A stretch of DNA of 64,000 bases from Rallus limicola. Its lineage: Eukaryota; Chordata; Aves; Gruiformes; Rallidae. This document shows positions 35,666-48,100 of the stretch, one piece after another; position 1 is the first letter of the stretch; every line of letters starts with the position of its first letter. The notes beneath the pieces are model-generated. The model did no database searches. It saw nothing but the letters and a program-made list of their open reading frames with translations, and had not been told where the DNA came from. Where the stretch lies: positions 496,001 through 560,000 of the forward strand of contig JAKCOZ010000101.1 in the NCBI GenBank assembly GCA_022605955.1, read 5' to 3'. The position numbers were made by a program, and so were the translations under genes.

Positions 35666-35708
35666 ATGCCTTTCAGGCCTAGCTTGTCTGAAACCTCCTA
35701 ACAGGACA
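35638..35708. repeat. Hairpin insertion 21 (perfect stem)
   Basis: Perfect 29-bp inverted repeat, 13-nt loop, inserted bases 35666-35712. Followed by the rare CTTCTTCAC unit; copied as insertion 22. Confidence 0.97.
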
Positions 35709-35712
35709 AGCT

Positions 35713-37493
35713 ATGCCTTTCATGCCTAGCTTCTTCACTTTGGGAGTTATTGCTGGACGTTTAGCATGTTTTGAACTGCAGTCTGCTAGGGCCGAGAAAA
35801 GCACCGTAGGAGGTTCCAGGCATGTTCCCTCTTTCCAGGCAAAGGAAAAGGCTGAGAGCCAAAGTGACAGGGTCTGCTCGTGTGTCCTGTTAGGAGGTTT
35901 CAGACAAGCTATGCCTTTCAGGCCTAGCTTCTTTACTTTGGGAGTTATTGCTGGACGTTTAGCATGTTTTGAACTGCAGTCTGCTAGCGCCGAGAAAAGC
36001 ACCGTAGGAGGTTCCAGGCATGTTCCCTCTTTCCAGGCAAAGGAAAAGGCTGAGAGCCAAAGTGACAGGGTCTGCTCGTGTGTCCTGTTAGGAGGTTTCA
36101 GACAAGCTATGCCTTTCAGGCCTAGCTTCTTTACTTTGGGAGTTATTGCTGGACGTTTAGCATGTTTTGAACTGCAGTCTGCTAGGGCCGAGAAAAGCAC
36201 CGTAGGAGGTTCCAGGCATGTTCCCTCTTTCCAGGCAAAGGAAAAGGCTGAGAGCCAAAGTGACAGGGGCTGCTCGTGTGTCCTGTTAGGAGGTTTCAGA
36301 CAAGCTATGCCTTTCAGGCCTAGCTTCTTTACTTTGGGAGTTATTGCTGGACGTTTAGCATGTTTTGAACTGCAGTCTGCTAGGGCCGAGAAAAGCACCG
36401 TAGGAGGTTCCAGGCATGTTCCCTCTTTCCAGGCAAAGGAAAAGGCTGAGAGCCAAAGTGACAGGGTCTGCTCGTGTGTCCTGTTAGGAGGTTTCAGACA
36501 AGCTATGCCTTTCAGGCCTAGCTTCTTTACTTTGGGAGTTATTGCTGGACGTTTAGCATGTTTTGAACTGCAGTCTGCTAGGGCCGAGAAAAGCACCGTA
36601 GGAGGTTCCAGGCATGTTCCCTCTTTCCAGGCAAAGGAAAAGGCTGAGAGCCAAAGTGACAGGGTCTGCTCGTGTGTCCTGTTAGGAGGTTTCAGACAAG
36701 CTATGCCTTTCAGGCCTAGCTTCTTTACTTTGGGAGTTATTGCTGGACGTTTAGCATGTTTTGAACTGCAGTCTGCTAGGGCCGAGAAAAGCACCGTAGG
36801 AGGTTCCAGGCATGTTCCCTCTTTCCAGGCAAAGGAAAAGGCTGAGAGCCAAAGTGACAGGGTCTGCTCGTGTGTCCTGTTAGGAGGTTTCAGACAAGCT
36901 ATGCCTTTCAGGCCTAGCTTCTTTACTTTGGGAGTTATTGCTGGACATTTAGCATGTTTTGAACTGCAGTCTGCTAGGCCCGAGGAAAGCACCGTAGGAG
37001 GTTCCAGGCATGTTCCCTCTTTCCAGGCAAAGGAAAAGGCTGAGAGCCAAAGTGACAGGGGCTGCTCGTGTGTCCTGTTAGGAGGTTTCAGACAAGCTAT
37101 GCCTTTCAGGCCTAGCTTCTTTACTTTGGGAGTTATTGCTGGACGTTTAGCATGTTTTGAACTGCAGTCTGCTAGGGCCGAGAAAAGCACCGTAGGAGGT
37201 TCCAGGCATGTTCCCTCTTTCCAGGCAAAGGAAAAGGCTGAGAGCCAAAGTGACAGGGTCTGCTCGTGTGTCCTGTTAGGAGGTTTCAGACAAGCTATGC
37301 CTTTCAGGCCTAGCTTCTTTACTTTGGGAGTTATTGCTGGACGTTTAGCATGTTTTGAACTGCAGTCTGCTAGGGCCGAGAAAAGCACCGTAGGAGGTTC
37401 CAGGCATGTTCCCTCTTTCCAGTCAAAAAAAAGGCTGAGAACCAAAGTGACAGGGTCTGCTCGTGTGTCCTGTTAGGAGGTTTCAGACAAGCT
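35713..37493 (+). repeat. Satellite block 21: 9 monomers, one -1 indel
   Basis: Nine units, one base short because of the A8 run at 37425-37432. Unit 2 has CTAGCGCCG (as 33563). Unit 7 carries AGGCCCGAGGAAAG. Units 4 to 9 copy block 20. Confidence 0.96.
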
Positions 37494-37536
37494 ATGCCTT
37501 TCAGGCCTAGCTTGTCTGAAACCTCCTAACAGGACA
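37466..37536. repeat. Hairpin insertion 22 (perfect stem)
   Basis: Perfect 29-bp inverted repeat, 13-nt loop, inserted bases 37494-37540. Confidence 0.97.
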
Positions 37537-40500
37537 AGCTATGCCTTTCATGCCTAGCTTCTTCACTTTGGGAGTTATTGCTGGACGTTTAGCATGTTTT
37601 GAACTGCAGTCTGCTAGGGCCGAGAAAAGCACCGTAGGAGGTTCCAGGCATGTTCCCTCTTTCCAGGCAAAGGAAAAGGCTGAGAGCCAAAGTGACAGGG
37701 TCTGCTCGGGTGTCCTGTTAGGAGGTTTCAGACAAGCTATGCCTTTCAGGCCTAGCTTCTTTACTTTGGGAGTTATTGCTGGACGTTTAGCATGTTTTGA
37801 ACTGCAGTCTGCTAGGGCCGAGAAAAGCACCGTAGGAGGTTCCAGGCATGTTCCCTCTTTCCAGGCAAAGGAAAAGGCTGAGAGCCAAAGTGACAGGGTC
37901 TGCTCGGGTGTCCTGTTAGGAGGTTTCAGACAAGCTATGCCTTTCAGGCCTAGCTTCTTTACTTTGGGAGTTATTGCTGGACGTTTAGCATGTTTTGAAT
38001 TGCAGTCTGCTAGGGCCGAGAAAAGCACCGTAGGAGGTTCCAGGCATGTTCCCTCTTTCCAGGCAAAGGAAAAGGCTGAGAGCCAAAGTGACAGGGGCTG
38101 CTCGTGTGTCCTGTTAGGAGGTTTCAGACAAGCTATGCCTTTCAGGCCTAGCTTCTTTACTTTGGGAGTTATTGCTGGACGTTTAGCATGTTTTGAACTG
38201 CAGTCTGCTAGGGCCGAGAAAAGCACCGTAGGAGGTTCCAGGCATGTTCCCTCTTTCCAGGCAAAGGAAAAGGCTGAGAGCCAAAGTGACAGGGTCTGCT
38301 CGTGTGTCCTGTTAGGAGGTTTCAGACAAGCTATGCCTTTCAGGCCTAGCTTCTTTACTTTGGGAGTTATTGCTGGACGTTTAGCATGTTTTGAACTGCA
38401 GTCTGCTAGGGCCGAGAAAAGCACCGTAGGAGGTTCCAGGCATGTTCCCTCTTTCCAGGCAAAGGAAAAGGCTGAGAGCCAAAGTGACAGGGTCTGCTCG
38501 TGTGTCCTGTTAGGAGGTTTCAGACAAGCTATGCCTTTCAGGCCTAGCTTCTTTACTTTGGGAGTTATTGCTGGACGTTTAGCATGTTTTGAACTGCAGT
38601 CTGCTAGGGCCGAGAAAAGCACCGTAGGAGGTTCCAGGCATGTTCCCTCTTTCCAGGCAAAGGAAAAGGCTGAGAGCCAAAGTGACAGGGTCTGCTCGTG
38701 TGTCCTGTTAGGAGGTTTCAGACAAGCTATGCCTTTCAGGCCTAGCTTCTTTACTTTGGGAGTTATTGCTGGACGTTTAGCATGTTTTGAACTGCAGTCT
38801 GCTAGGGCCGAGAAAAGCACCGTAGGAGGTTCCAGGCATGTTCCCTCTTTCCAGGCAAAGGAAAAGGCTGAGAGCCAAAGTGACAGGGGCTGCTCGTGTG
38901 TCCTGTTAGGAGGTTTCAGACAAGCTATGCCTTTCAGGCCTAGCTTCTTTACTTTGGGAGTTATTGCTGGACATTTAGCATGTTTTGAACTGCAGTCTGC
39001 TAGGCCCGAGGAAAGCACCGTAGGAGGTTCCAGGCATGTTCCCTCTTTCCAGGCAAAGGAAAAGGCTGAGAGCCAAAGTGACAGGGTCTGCTCGTGTGTC
39101 CTGTTAGGAGGTTTCAGACAAGCTATGCCTTTCAGGCCTAGCTTCTTTACTTTGGGAGTTATTGCTGGACGTTTAGCATGTTTTGAACTGCAGTCTGCTA
39201 GGGCCGAGAAAAGCACCGTAGGAGGTTCCAGGCATGTTCCCTCTTTCCAGGCAAAGGAAAAGGCTGAGAGCCAAAGTGACAGGGTCTGCTCGTGTGTCCT
39301 GTTAGGAGGTTTCAGACAAGCTATGCCTTTCAGGCCTAGCTTCTTTACTTTGGGAGTTATTGCTGGACGTTTAGCATGTTTTGAACTGCAGTCTGCTAGG
39401 GCCGAGAAAAGCACCGTAGGAGGTTCCAGGCATGTTCCCTCTTTCCAGGCAAAGGAAAAGGCTGAGAGCCAAAGTGACAGGGGCTGCTCATGTGTCCTGT
39501 TAGGAGGTTTCAGACAAGCTATGCCTTTCAGGCCTAGCTTCTTTACTTTGGGAGTTGTTGCTGGACGTTTAGCATGTTTTGAACTGCAGTCTGCTAGGGC
39601 CGAGAAAAGCACCGTAGGAGGTTCCAGGCATGTTCCCTCTTTCCAGGCAAAGGAAAAGGCTGAGAGCCAAAGTGACAGGGTCTGCTCGGGTGTCCTGTTA
39701 GGAGGTTTTAGACAAGCTATGCCTTTCAGGCCTAGCTTCTTTACTTTGGGAGTTATTGCTGGACGTTTAGCATGTTTTGAACTGCAGTCTGCTAGGGCCG
39801 AGAAAAGCACCATAGGAGGTTCCAGGCATGTTCCCTCTTTCCAGGCAAAGGAAAAGGCTGAGAGCCAAAGTGACAGGGTCTGCTCGGGTGTCCTGTTAGG
39901 AGGTTTCAGACAAGCTATGCCTTTCAGGCCTAGCTTCTTTACTTTGGGAGTTATTGCTGGACGTTTAGCATGTTTTGAGCTGCAGTCTGCTAGGGCCGAG
40001 AAAAGCACCGTAGGAGGTTCCAGGCATGTTCCCTCTTTCCAAGCAAAGGAAAAAACTGAGAGCCAAAGTGACAGGTGTTGCTCATGTGTCCTGTTAGGAG
40101 GTTTCAGACAAGCTATGCCTTTCAGGCCTAGCTTCTTTACTTTGGGAGTTATTGCTGGACGTTTAGCATGTTTTGAACTGCAGTCTGCTAGGGCCGAGAA
40201 AAGCACCGTAGGAGGTTCCAGGCATGTTCCCTCTTTCCAGGCAAAGGAAAAGGCTGAGAGCCAAAGTGACAGGGTCTGCTTGTGTGTCCTGTTAGGAGGT
40301 TTCAGACAAGCTATGCCTTTCAGGCCTAGCTTCTTTACTTTGGGAGTTATTGCTGGACGTTTAGCATGTTTTGAACTGCAGTCTGCTAGGGCCGAGAAAA
40401 GCACCGTAGGAGGTTCCAGGCATGTTCCCTCTTTCCAGGCAAAGGAAAAGGCTGAGAGCCAAAGTGACAGGGTCTGCTCGTGTGTCCTGTTAGGAGGTTT

Positions 40501-41104
40501 CAGACAAGTTATGCCTTTCAGGCCTAGCTTCTTTACTTTGGGAGTTATTGCTGGACGTTTAGCATGTTTTGAACTGCAGTCTGCTAGGGCCGAGAAAAGC
40601 ACCGTAGGAGGTTCCAGGCATGTTCCCTCTTTCCAGGCAAAGGAAAAGGCTGAGAGCCAAAGTGACAGGTGCTGCTCATGTGTCCTGTTAGGAGGTTTCA
40701 GACAAGCTATGCCTTTCAGGCCTAGCTTCTTTACTTTGGGAGTTATTGCTGGACGTTTAGCATGTTTTGAACTGCAGTCTGCTAGGGCCGAGAAAAGCAC
40801 CGTAGGAGGTTCCAGGCATGTTCCCTCTTTCCAGGCAAAGGAAAAGGCTGAGAGCCAAAGTGACAGGGGCTGCTCGTGTGTCATGTTAGGAGGTTTCAGA
40901 CAAGCTATGCCTTTCAGGCCTAGCTTCTTTACTTTGGGAGTTATTGCTGGACGTTTAGCATGTTTTGAACTGCAGTCTGCTAGGGCCGAGAAAAGCACCG
41001 TAGGAGGTTCCAGGCATGTTCCCTCTTTCCAGGCAAAGGAAAAGGCTGAGAGCCAAAGTGACAGGGTCTGCTCGTGTGTCCTGTTAGGAGGTTTCAGACA
41101 AGCT

Positions 41105-43480
41105 ATGCCTTTCAGGCCTAGCTTCTTTACTTTGGGAGTTATTGCTGGACGTTTAGCATGTTTTGAACTGCAGTCTGCTAGGGCCGAGAAAAGCACCGTA
41201 GGAGGTTCCAGGCATGTTCCCTCTTTCCAGGCAAAGGAAAAGGCTGAGAGCCAAAGTGACAGGGTCTGCTCGTGTGTCCTGTTAGGAGGTTTCAGACAAG
41301 CTATGCCTTTCAGGCCTAGCTTCTTTACTTTGGGAGTTATTGCTGGACGTTTAGCATGTTTTGAACTGCAGTCTGCTAGGGCTGAGAAAAGCACCGTAGG
41401 AGGTTCCAGGCATGTTCCCTCTTTCCAGGCAAAGGAAAAGGCTGAGAACCAAAGTGACAGGGGCTGCTCGTGTGTCATGTTAGGAGGTTTCAGACAAGCT
41501 ATGCCTTTCAGGCCTAGCTTCTTTACTTTGGGAGTTATTGCTGGACGTTTAGCATGTTTTGAACTGCAGTCTGCTAGGGCCGAGAAAAGCACCGTAGGAG
41601 GTTCCAGGCATGTTCCCTCTTTCCAGGCAAAGGAAAAGGCTGAGAGCCAAAGTGACAGGGGCTGCTCGTGTGTCCTGTTAGGAGGTTTCAGACAAGCTAT
41701 GCCTTTCAGGCCTAGCTTCTTTACTTTGGGAGTTATTGCTGGACGTTTAGCATGTTTTGAACTGCAGTCTGCTAGGGCCGAGAAAAGCACCGTAGGAGGT
41801 TCCAGGCATGTTCCCTCTTTCCAGGCAAAGGAAAAGGCTGAGAGCCAAAGTGACAGGGTCTGCTCGTGTGTCCTGTTAGGAGGTTTCAGACAAGCTATGC
41901 CTTTCAGGCCTAGCTTCTTTACTTTGGGAGTTATTGCTGGACGTTTAGCATGTTTTGAGCTGCAGTCTGCTAGGGCCGAGAAAAGCACCGTAGGAGGTTC
42001 CAGGCATGTTCCCTCTTTCCAGGCAAAGGAAAAGGCTGAGAGCCAAAGTGACAGGGGCTGCTCGTGTGTCCTGTTAGGAGGTTTCAGACAAGCTATGCCT
42101 TTCAGGCCTAGCTTCTTTACTTTGGGAGTTATTGCTGGACGTTTAGCATGTTTTGAGCTGCAGTCTGCTAGGGCCGAGAAAAGCACCGTAGGAGGTTCCA
42201 GGCATGTTCCCTCTTTCCAGGCAAAGGAAAAGGCTGAGAGCCAAAGTGACAGGGTCTGCTCGTGTGTCCTGTTAGGAGGTTTCAGACAAGCTATGCCTTT
42301 CAGGCCTAGCTTCTTTACTTTGGGAGTTATTGCTGGACGTTTAGCATGTTTTGAACTGCAGTCTGCTAGGGCCGAGAAAAGCACCGTAGGAGGTTCCAGG
42401 CATGTTCCCTCTTTCCAGGCAAAGGAAAAGGCTGAGAGCCAAAGTGACAGGGTCTGCTCGTGTGTCCTGTTAGGAGGTTTCAGACAAGCTATGCCTTTCA
42501 GGCCTAGCTTCTTTACTTTGGGAGTTATTGCTGGACGTTTAGCATGTTTTGAACTGCAGTCTGCTAGGGCTGAGAAAAGCACCGTAGGAGGTTCCAGGCA
42601 TGTTCCCTCTTTCCAGGCAAAGGAAAAGGCTGAGAACCAAAGTGACAGGGGCTGCTCGTGTGTCATGTTAGGAGGTTTCAGACAAGCTATGCCTTTCAGG
42701 CCTAGCTTCTTTACTTTGGGAGTTATTGCTGGACGTTTAGCATGTTTTGAACTGCAGTCTGCTAGGGCCGAGAAAAGCACCGTAGGAGGTTCCAGGCATG
42801 TTCCCTCTTTCCAGGCAAAGGAAAAGGCTGAGAGCCAAAGTGACAGGGGCTGCTCGTGTGTCCTGTTAGGAGGTTTCAGACAAGCTATGCCTTTCAGGCC
42901 TAGCTTCTTTACTTTGGGAGTTATTGCTGGACGTTTAGCATGTTTTGAACTGCAGTCTGCTAGGGCCGAGAAAAGCACCGTAGGAGGTTCCAGGCATGTT
43001 CCCTCTTTCCAGGCAAAGGAAAAGGCTGAGAGCCAAAGTGACAGGGTCTGCTCGTGTGTCCTGTTAGGAGGTTTCAGACAAGCTATGCCTTTCAGGCCTA
43101 GCTTCTTTACTTTGGGAGTTATTGCTGGACGTTTAGCATGTTTTGAACTGCAGTCTGCTAGGGCCGAGAAAAGCACCGTAGGAGGTTCCAGGCATGTTCC
43201 CTCTTTCCAGGCAAAGGAAAAGGCTGAGAGCCAAAGTGACAGGTGCTGCTCATGTGTCCTGTTAGGAGGTTTCAGACAAGCTATGCCTTTCAGGCCTAGC
43301 TTCTTTACTTTGGGAGTTATTGCTGGACGTTTAGCATGTTTTGAGCTGCAGTCTGCTAGGGCCGAGAAAAGCACCGTAGGAGGTTCCAGGCATGTTCCCT
43401 CTTTCCAGGCAAAGGAAAAGGCTGAGAGCCAAAGTGACAGGGGCTGCTCGTGTGTCCTGTTAGGAGGTTTCAGACAAGCT
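41105..43480 (+). repeat. Six-monomer (1188 bp) sub-repeat, also copied at 48.1 kb
   Basis: GGGCTGAG plus class B units recur at 41384 and 42572, exactly 1188 bp apart, with matching neighbours (A before; C, A after). The five units 42491-43480 (B with GGGCTGAG, C, A, the ACAGGTGCTG type, C with G63) recur in the same order at 48129-49118, offset 5638 bp, which is 28 monomers plus two hairpin insertions. Confidence 0.8.
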
Positions 43481-43678
43481 ATGCCTTTCAGGCCTAGCTT
43501 CTTTACTTTGGGAGTTATTGCTGGACGTTTAGCATGTTTTGAACTGCAGTCTGCTACGGCCGAGAAAAGCACCGTAGGAGGTTCCAGGCATGTTCCCTCT
43601 TTCCAGGCAAAGGAAAAGGCTGAGAGCCAAAGTGTAAGGGTCTGCTCGTGTGTCCTGTTAGGAGGTTTCAGACAAGCT

Positions 43679-44272
43679 ATGCCTTTCAGGCCTAGCTTCT
43701 TTACTTTGGGAGTTATTGCTGGACGTTTAGCATGTTTTGAACTGCAGTCTGCTAGGGCCGAGAAAAGCACCGTAGGAGGTTCCAGGCATGTTCCCTCTTT
43801 CCAGGCAAAGGAAAAGGCTGAGAGCCAAAGTGACAGGGGCTGCTCGTGTGTCCTGTTAGGAGGTTTCAGACAAGCTATGCCTTTCAGGCCTAGCTTCTTT
43901 ACTTTGGGAGTTATTGCTGGACTTTTAGCATGTTTTGAACTGCAGTCTGCTAGGGCCGAGAAAAGCACCGTAGGAGGTTCCAGGCATGTTCCCTCTTTCC
44001 AGGCAAAGGAAAAGGCTGAGAGCCAAAGTGACAGGGTCTGCTCGTGTGTCCTGTTAGGAGGTTTCAGACAAGCTATGCCTTTCAGGCCTCGCTTCTTTAC
44101 TTTGGGAGTTATTGCTGGACGTTTAGCATGTTTTGAACTGCAGTCTGCTAGGGCCGAGAAAAGCACCGTAGGAGGTTCCAGGCATGTTCCCTCTTTCCAG
44201 GCAAAGGAAAAGGCTGAGAGCCAAAGTGACAGGGTCTGCTCGTGTGTCCTGTTAGGAGGTTTCAGACAAGCT
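43679..44272 (+). repeat. Three-unit segment duplicated at 49911-50504
   Basis: Units with GGACTTTTAG (43921) and GGCCTCGCTTC (44089) recur in the same order at 50153 and 50321, offset 6232 bp, which is 31 monomers plus two hairpin insertions. The first copy is followed by hairpin 23, the second is not. Confidence 0.85.
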
Positions 44273-44315
44273 ATGCCTTTCAGGCCTAGCTTGTCTGAAA
44301 CCTCCTAACAGGACA
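44245..44315. repeat. Hairpin insertion 23 (perfect stem)
   Basis: Perfect 29-bp inverted repeat, 13-nt loop, inserted bases 44273-44319. Confidence 0.97.
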
Positions 44316-44319
44316 AGCT

Positions 44320-45111
44320 ATGCCTTTCATGCCTAGCTTCTTTACTTTGGGAGTTATTGCTGGACGTTTAGCATGTTTTGAACTGCAGTCTGCTAGGGCC
44401 GAGAAAAGCACCGTAGGAGGTTCCAGGCATGTTCCCTCTTTCCAGGCAAAGGAAAAGGCTGAGAACCAAAGTGACAGGGGCTGCTCGTGTGTCATGTTAG
44501 GAGGTTTCAGACAAGCTATGCCTTTCAGGCCTAGCTTCTTTACTTTGGGAGTTATTGCTGGACGTTTAGCATGTTTTGAACTGCAGTCTGCTAGGGCCGA
44601 GAAAAGCACCGTAGGAGGTTCCAGGCATGTTCCCTCTTTCCAGGCAAAGGAAAAGGCTGAGAGCCAAAGTGACAGGGGCTGCTCGTGTGTCCTGTTAAGA
44701 GGTTTCAGACAAGCTATGCCTTTCAGGCCTAGCTTCTTTACTTTGGGAGTTATTGCTGGACGTTTAGCATGTTTTGAACTGCAGTCTGCTAGGGCCGAGA
44801 AAAGCACCGTAGGAGGTTCCAGGCATGTTCCCTCTTTCCAGGCAAAGGAAAAGGCTGAGAACCAAAGTGACAGGGGCTGCTCGTGTGTCATGTTAGGAGG
44901 TTTCAGACAAGCTATGCCTTTCAGGCCAAGCTTCTTTACTTTGGGAGTTATTGCTGGACGTTTAGCATGTTTTGATTTGCAGTCTGCTAGGGCCGAGAAA
45001 AGCACCGTAGGAGGTTCCAGGCATGTTCCCTCTTTCCAGGCAAAGGAAAAGGCTGAGAACCAAAGTGAAAGGGTCTGCTCGTGTGTCCTGTTAGGAGGTT
45101 TCAGACAAGCT
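44320..45111 (+). repeat. Satellite block 23: 4 monomers
   Basis: Four exact units: B, C, B and a unit with A146 and AAAGTGAAAGGG. Unit 2 ends GTTAAGAGG. The last unit starts CAGGCCAAGCTTC and has TTTGATTTGC. The end of this block resembles the end of block 25 (55.9 kb). Confidence 0.96.
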
Positions 45112-45154
45112 ATGCCTTTCAGGCCTAGCTTGTCTGAAACCTCCTAACAGGACA
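45084..45154. repeat. Hairpin insertion 24 (perfect stem)
   Basis: Perfect 29-bp inverted repeat, 13-nt loop, inserted bases 45112-45158. Confidence 0.97.
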
Positions 45155-45158
45155 AGCT

Positions 45159-48100
45159 ATGCCTTTCATGCCTAGCTTCTTTACTTTGGGAGTTATTGCT
45201 GGACGTTTAGGATGTTTTGAACTGCAGTCTGCTAGGGCCGAGAAAAGCACCGTAGGAGGTTCCAGGCATGTTCCCTCTTTCCAGGCAAAGGAAAAGGCTG
45301 AGAACCAAAGTGACAGGGGCTGCTCGTGTGTCATGTTAGGAGGTTTCAGACAAGCTATGCCTTTCAGGCCTAGCTTCTTTACTTTGGGAGTTATTGCTGG
45401 ACGTTTAGCATGTTTTGAACTGCAGTCTGCTAGGGCCGAGAAAAGCACCGTAGGAGGTTCCAGGCATGTTCCCTCTTTCCAGGCAAAGGAAAAGGCTGAG
45501 AGCCAAAGTGACAGGGTCTGCTCGTGTGTCCTGTTAAGAGGTTTCAGACAAGCTATGCCTTTCATGCCTAGCTTCTTTACTTTGGGAGTTATTGCTGGAC
45601 GTTTAGCATGTTTTGAACTGCAGTCTGCTAGGGCCGAGAAAAGCACCGTAGGAGGTTCCAGGCATGTTCCCTCTTTCCAGGCAAAGGAAAAGGCTGAGAG
45701 CCAAAGTGACAGGGTCTGCTCGTGTGTCCTGTTAGGAGGTTTCAGACAAGCTATGCCTTTCAGGCCTAGCTTCTTTACTTTGGGAGTTATTGCTGGACGT
45801 TTAGCATGTTTTGAACTGCAGTCTGCTAGGGCCGAGAAAAGCACCGTAGGAGGTTCCAGGCATGTTCCCTCTTTCCAGGCAAAGGAAAAGGCTGAGAGCC
45901 AAAGTGACAGGGTCTGCTCGTGTGTCCTGTTAGGAGGTTTCAGACAAGCTATGCCTTTCAGGCCTAGCTTCTTTACTTTGGGAGTTATTGCTGGACGTTT
46001 AGCATGTTTTGAACTGCAGTCTGCTAGGGCCGAGAAAAGCACCGTAGGAGGTTCCAGGCATGTTCCCTCTTTCCAGGCAAAGGAAAAGGCTGAGAGCCAA
46101 AGTGACAGGGTCTGCTCGTGTGTCCTGTTAGGAGGTTTCATACAAGCTATGCCTTTCAGGCCTAGCTTCTTTATTTTGGGAGTTATTGCTGGACGTTTAG
46201 CATGTTTTGAACTGCAGTCTGCTAGGGCCGAGAAAAGCACCGTAGGATGTTCCAGGCATGTTCCCTCTTTCCAGGCAAAGGAAAAGGCTGAGAGCCAAAG
46301 TGACAGGGTCTGCTCGTGTGTCCTGTTAGGAGGTTTCAGACAAGCTATGCCTTTCAGGCCTAGCTTCTTTACTTTGGGAGTTATTGCTGGACGTTTAGCA
46401 TGTTTTGAACTGCAGTCTGCTAGGGCCGAGAAAAGCACCGTAGGAGGTTCCAGGCATGTTCCCTCTTTCCAGGCAAAGGAAAAGGCTGAGAGCCAAAGTG
46501 ACAGGGTCTGCTCGTGTGTCCTGTTAGGAGGTTTCAGACAAGCTATGCCTTTCAGGCCTAGCTTCTTTACTTTGGGTGTTATTGCTGGACGTTTAGTATG
46601 TTTTCAACTGCAGTCTGCTCGGTCCGAGAAAAGCACCGTAGGAGGTTCCAGGCATGTTCCCTCTTTCCAGGCAAAGGAAAAGGCTGAGAGCCAAAGTGAC
46701 AGGGTCTGCTCGTGTGTCCTGTTAGGAGGTTTCAGACAAGCTATGCCTTTCAGGCCTAGCTTCTTTACTTTGGGAGTTATTGCTGGACGTTTAGCATGTT
46801 TTGAACTGCAGTCTGCTAGGGCTGAGAAAAGCACCGTAGGAGGTTCCAGGCATGTTCCCTCTTTCCAGGCAAAGGAAAAGGCTGAGAACCAAAGTGACAG
46901 GGGCTGCTCGTGTGTCATGTTAGGAGGTTTCAGACAAGCTATGCCTTTCAGGCCTAGCTTCTTTACTTTGGGAGTTATTGCTGGACGTTTAGCATGTTTT
47001 GAACTGCAGTCTGCTAGGGCCGAGAAAAGCACCGTAGGAGGTTCCAGGCATGTTCCCTCTTTCCAGGCAAAGGAAAAGGCTGAGAGCCAAAGTGACAGGG
47101 GCTGCTCGTGTGTCCTGTTAGGAGGTTTCAGACAAGCTATGCCTTTCAGGCCTAGCTTCTTTACTTTGGGAGTTATTGCTGGACGTTTAGCATGTTTTGA
47201 ACTGCAGTCTGCTAGGGCCGAGAAAAGCACCGTAGGAGGTTCCAGGCATGTTCCCTCTTTCCAGGCAAAGGAAAAGGCTGAGAGCCAAAGTGACAGGGGC
47301 TGCTCGTGTGTCCTGTTAGGAGGTTTCAGACAAGCTATGCCTTTCAGGCCTAGCTTCTTTACTTTGGGAGTTATTGCTGGACGTTTAGCATGTTTTGAAC
47401 TGCAGTCTGCTAGGGCCGAGAAAAGCACCGTAGGAGGTTCCAGGCATGTTCCCTCTTTCCAGGCAAAGGAAAAGGCTGAGAGCCAAAGTGACAGGTGCTG
47501 CTCATGTGTCCTGTTAGGAGGTTTCAGACAAGCTATGCCTTTCAGGCCTAGCTTCTTTACTTTGGGAGTTATTGCTGGACGTTCAGCATGTTTTGAGCTG
47601 CAGTCTGCTAGGGCCGAGAAAAGCACCGTAGGAGGTTCCAGGCATGTTCCCTCTTTCCAGGCAAAGGAAAAGGCTGAGAGCCAAAGTGACAGGGTCTGCT
47701 CGTGTGTCCTGTTAGGAGGTTTCAGACAAGCTATGCCTTTCAGGCCTAGCTTCTTTACTTTGGGAGTTATTGCTGGACGTTTAGCATGTTTTGAGCTGCA
47801 GTCTGCTAGGGCCGAGAAAAGCACCGTAGGAGGTTCCAGGCATGTTCCCTCTTTCCAGGCAAAGGAAAAGGCTGAGAGCCAAAGTGACAGGGTCTGCTTG
47901 TGTGTCCTGTTAGGAGGTTTCAGACAAGCTATGCCTTTCAGGCCTAGCTTCTTTACTTTGGGAGTTATTGCTGGACGTTTAGCATGTTTTGAACTGCAGT
48001 CTGCTAGGGCCGAGAAAAGCACCGTAGGAGGTTCCAGGCATGTTCCCTCTTTCCAGGCAAAGGAAAAGGCTGAGAGCCAAAGTGACAGGGTCTGCTCGTG

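Larger units (their letters stand above)
34479..37707 (+). repeat. Higher-order repeat, period 1828 bp
   Basis: About 34479-35879 and 36307-37707 match. Shared marks are GGACATTT with AGGCCCGAGGAAAG (35119 and 36947), CCAGTC followed by an A8 run (35597 and 37425), a perfect hairpin, and CTTCTTCACTTTG just after it (35731 and 37559). The period is one base short of 8 monomers plus 245 bp because of the A8 indel, which was therefore present before duplication. Similarity ends where 37707 has GCTCGGGTG against GCTCGTGTG. Confidence 0.86.
37541..44272 (+). repeat. Satellite block 22: 34 monomers
   Basis: The longest hairpin-free block, 34 exact units with no indel. Units 13, 16 and 29 carry ACAGGTGTTG or ACAGGTGCTG with A168. 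Unit 12 has CACCATAGG (39812). Units 20 and 26 have GGGCTGAG with a class B end, six units apart. Unit 31 has CTACGG and AGTGTAAGGG; unit 33 GGACTTTTAG; unit 34 GGCCTCGCTTC. Confidence 0.96.

Noticed and set aside
37507..44166. Minus-strand frames of up to 2219 residues, also with 66-residue repeats
   Set aside because: Same arithmetic reason: a stop-free reverse frame in a 198-bp unit. It overlaps an equally long plus-strand frame, and neither shows coding constraint.
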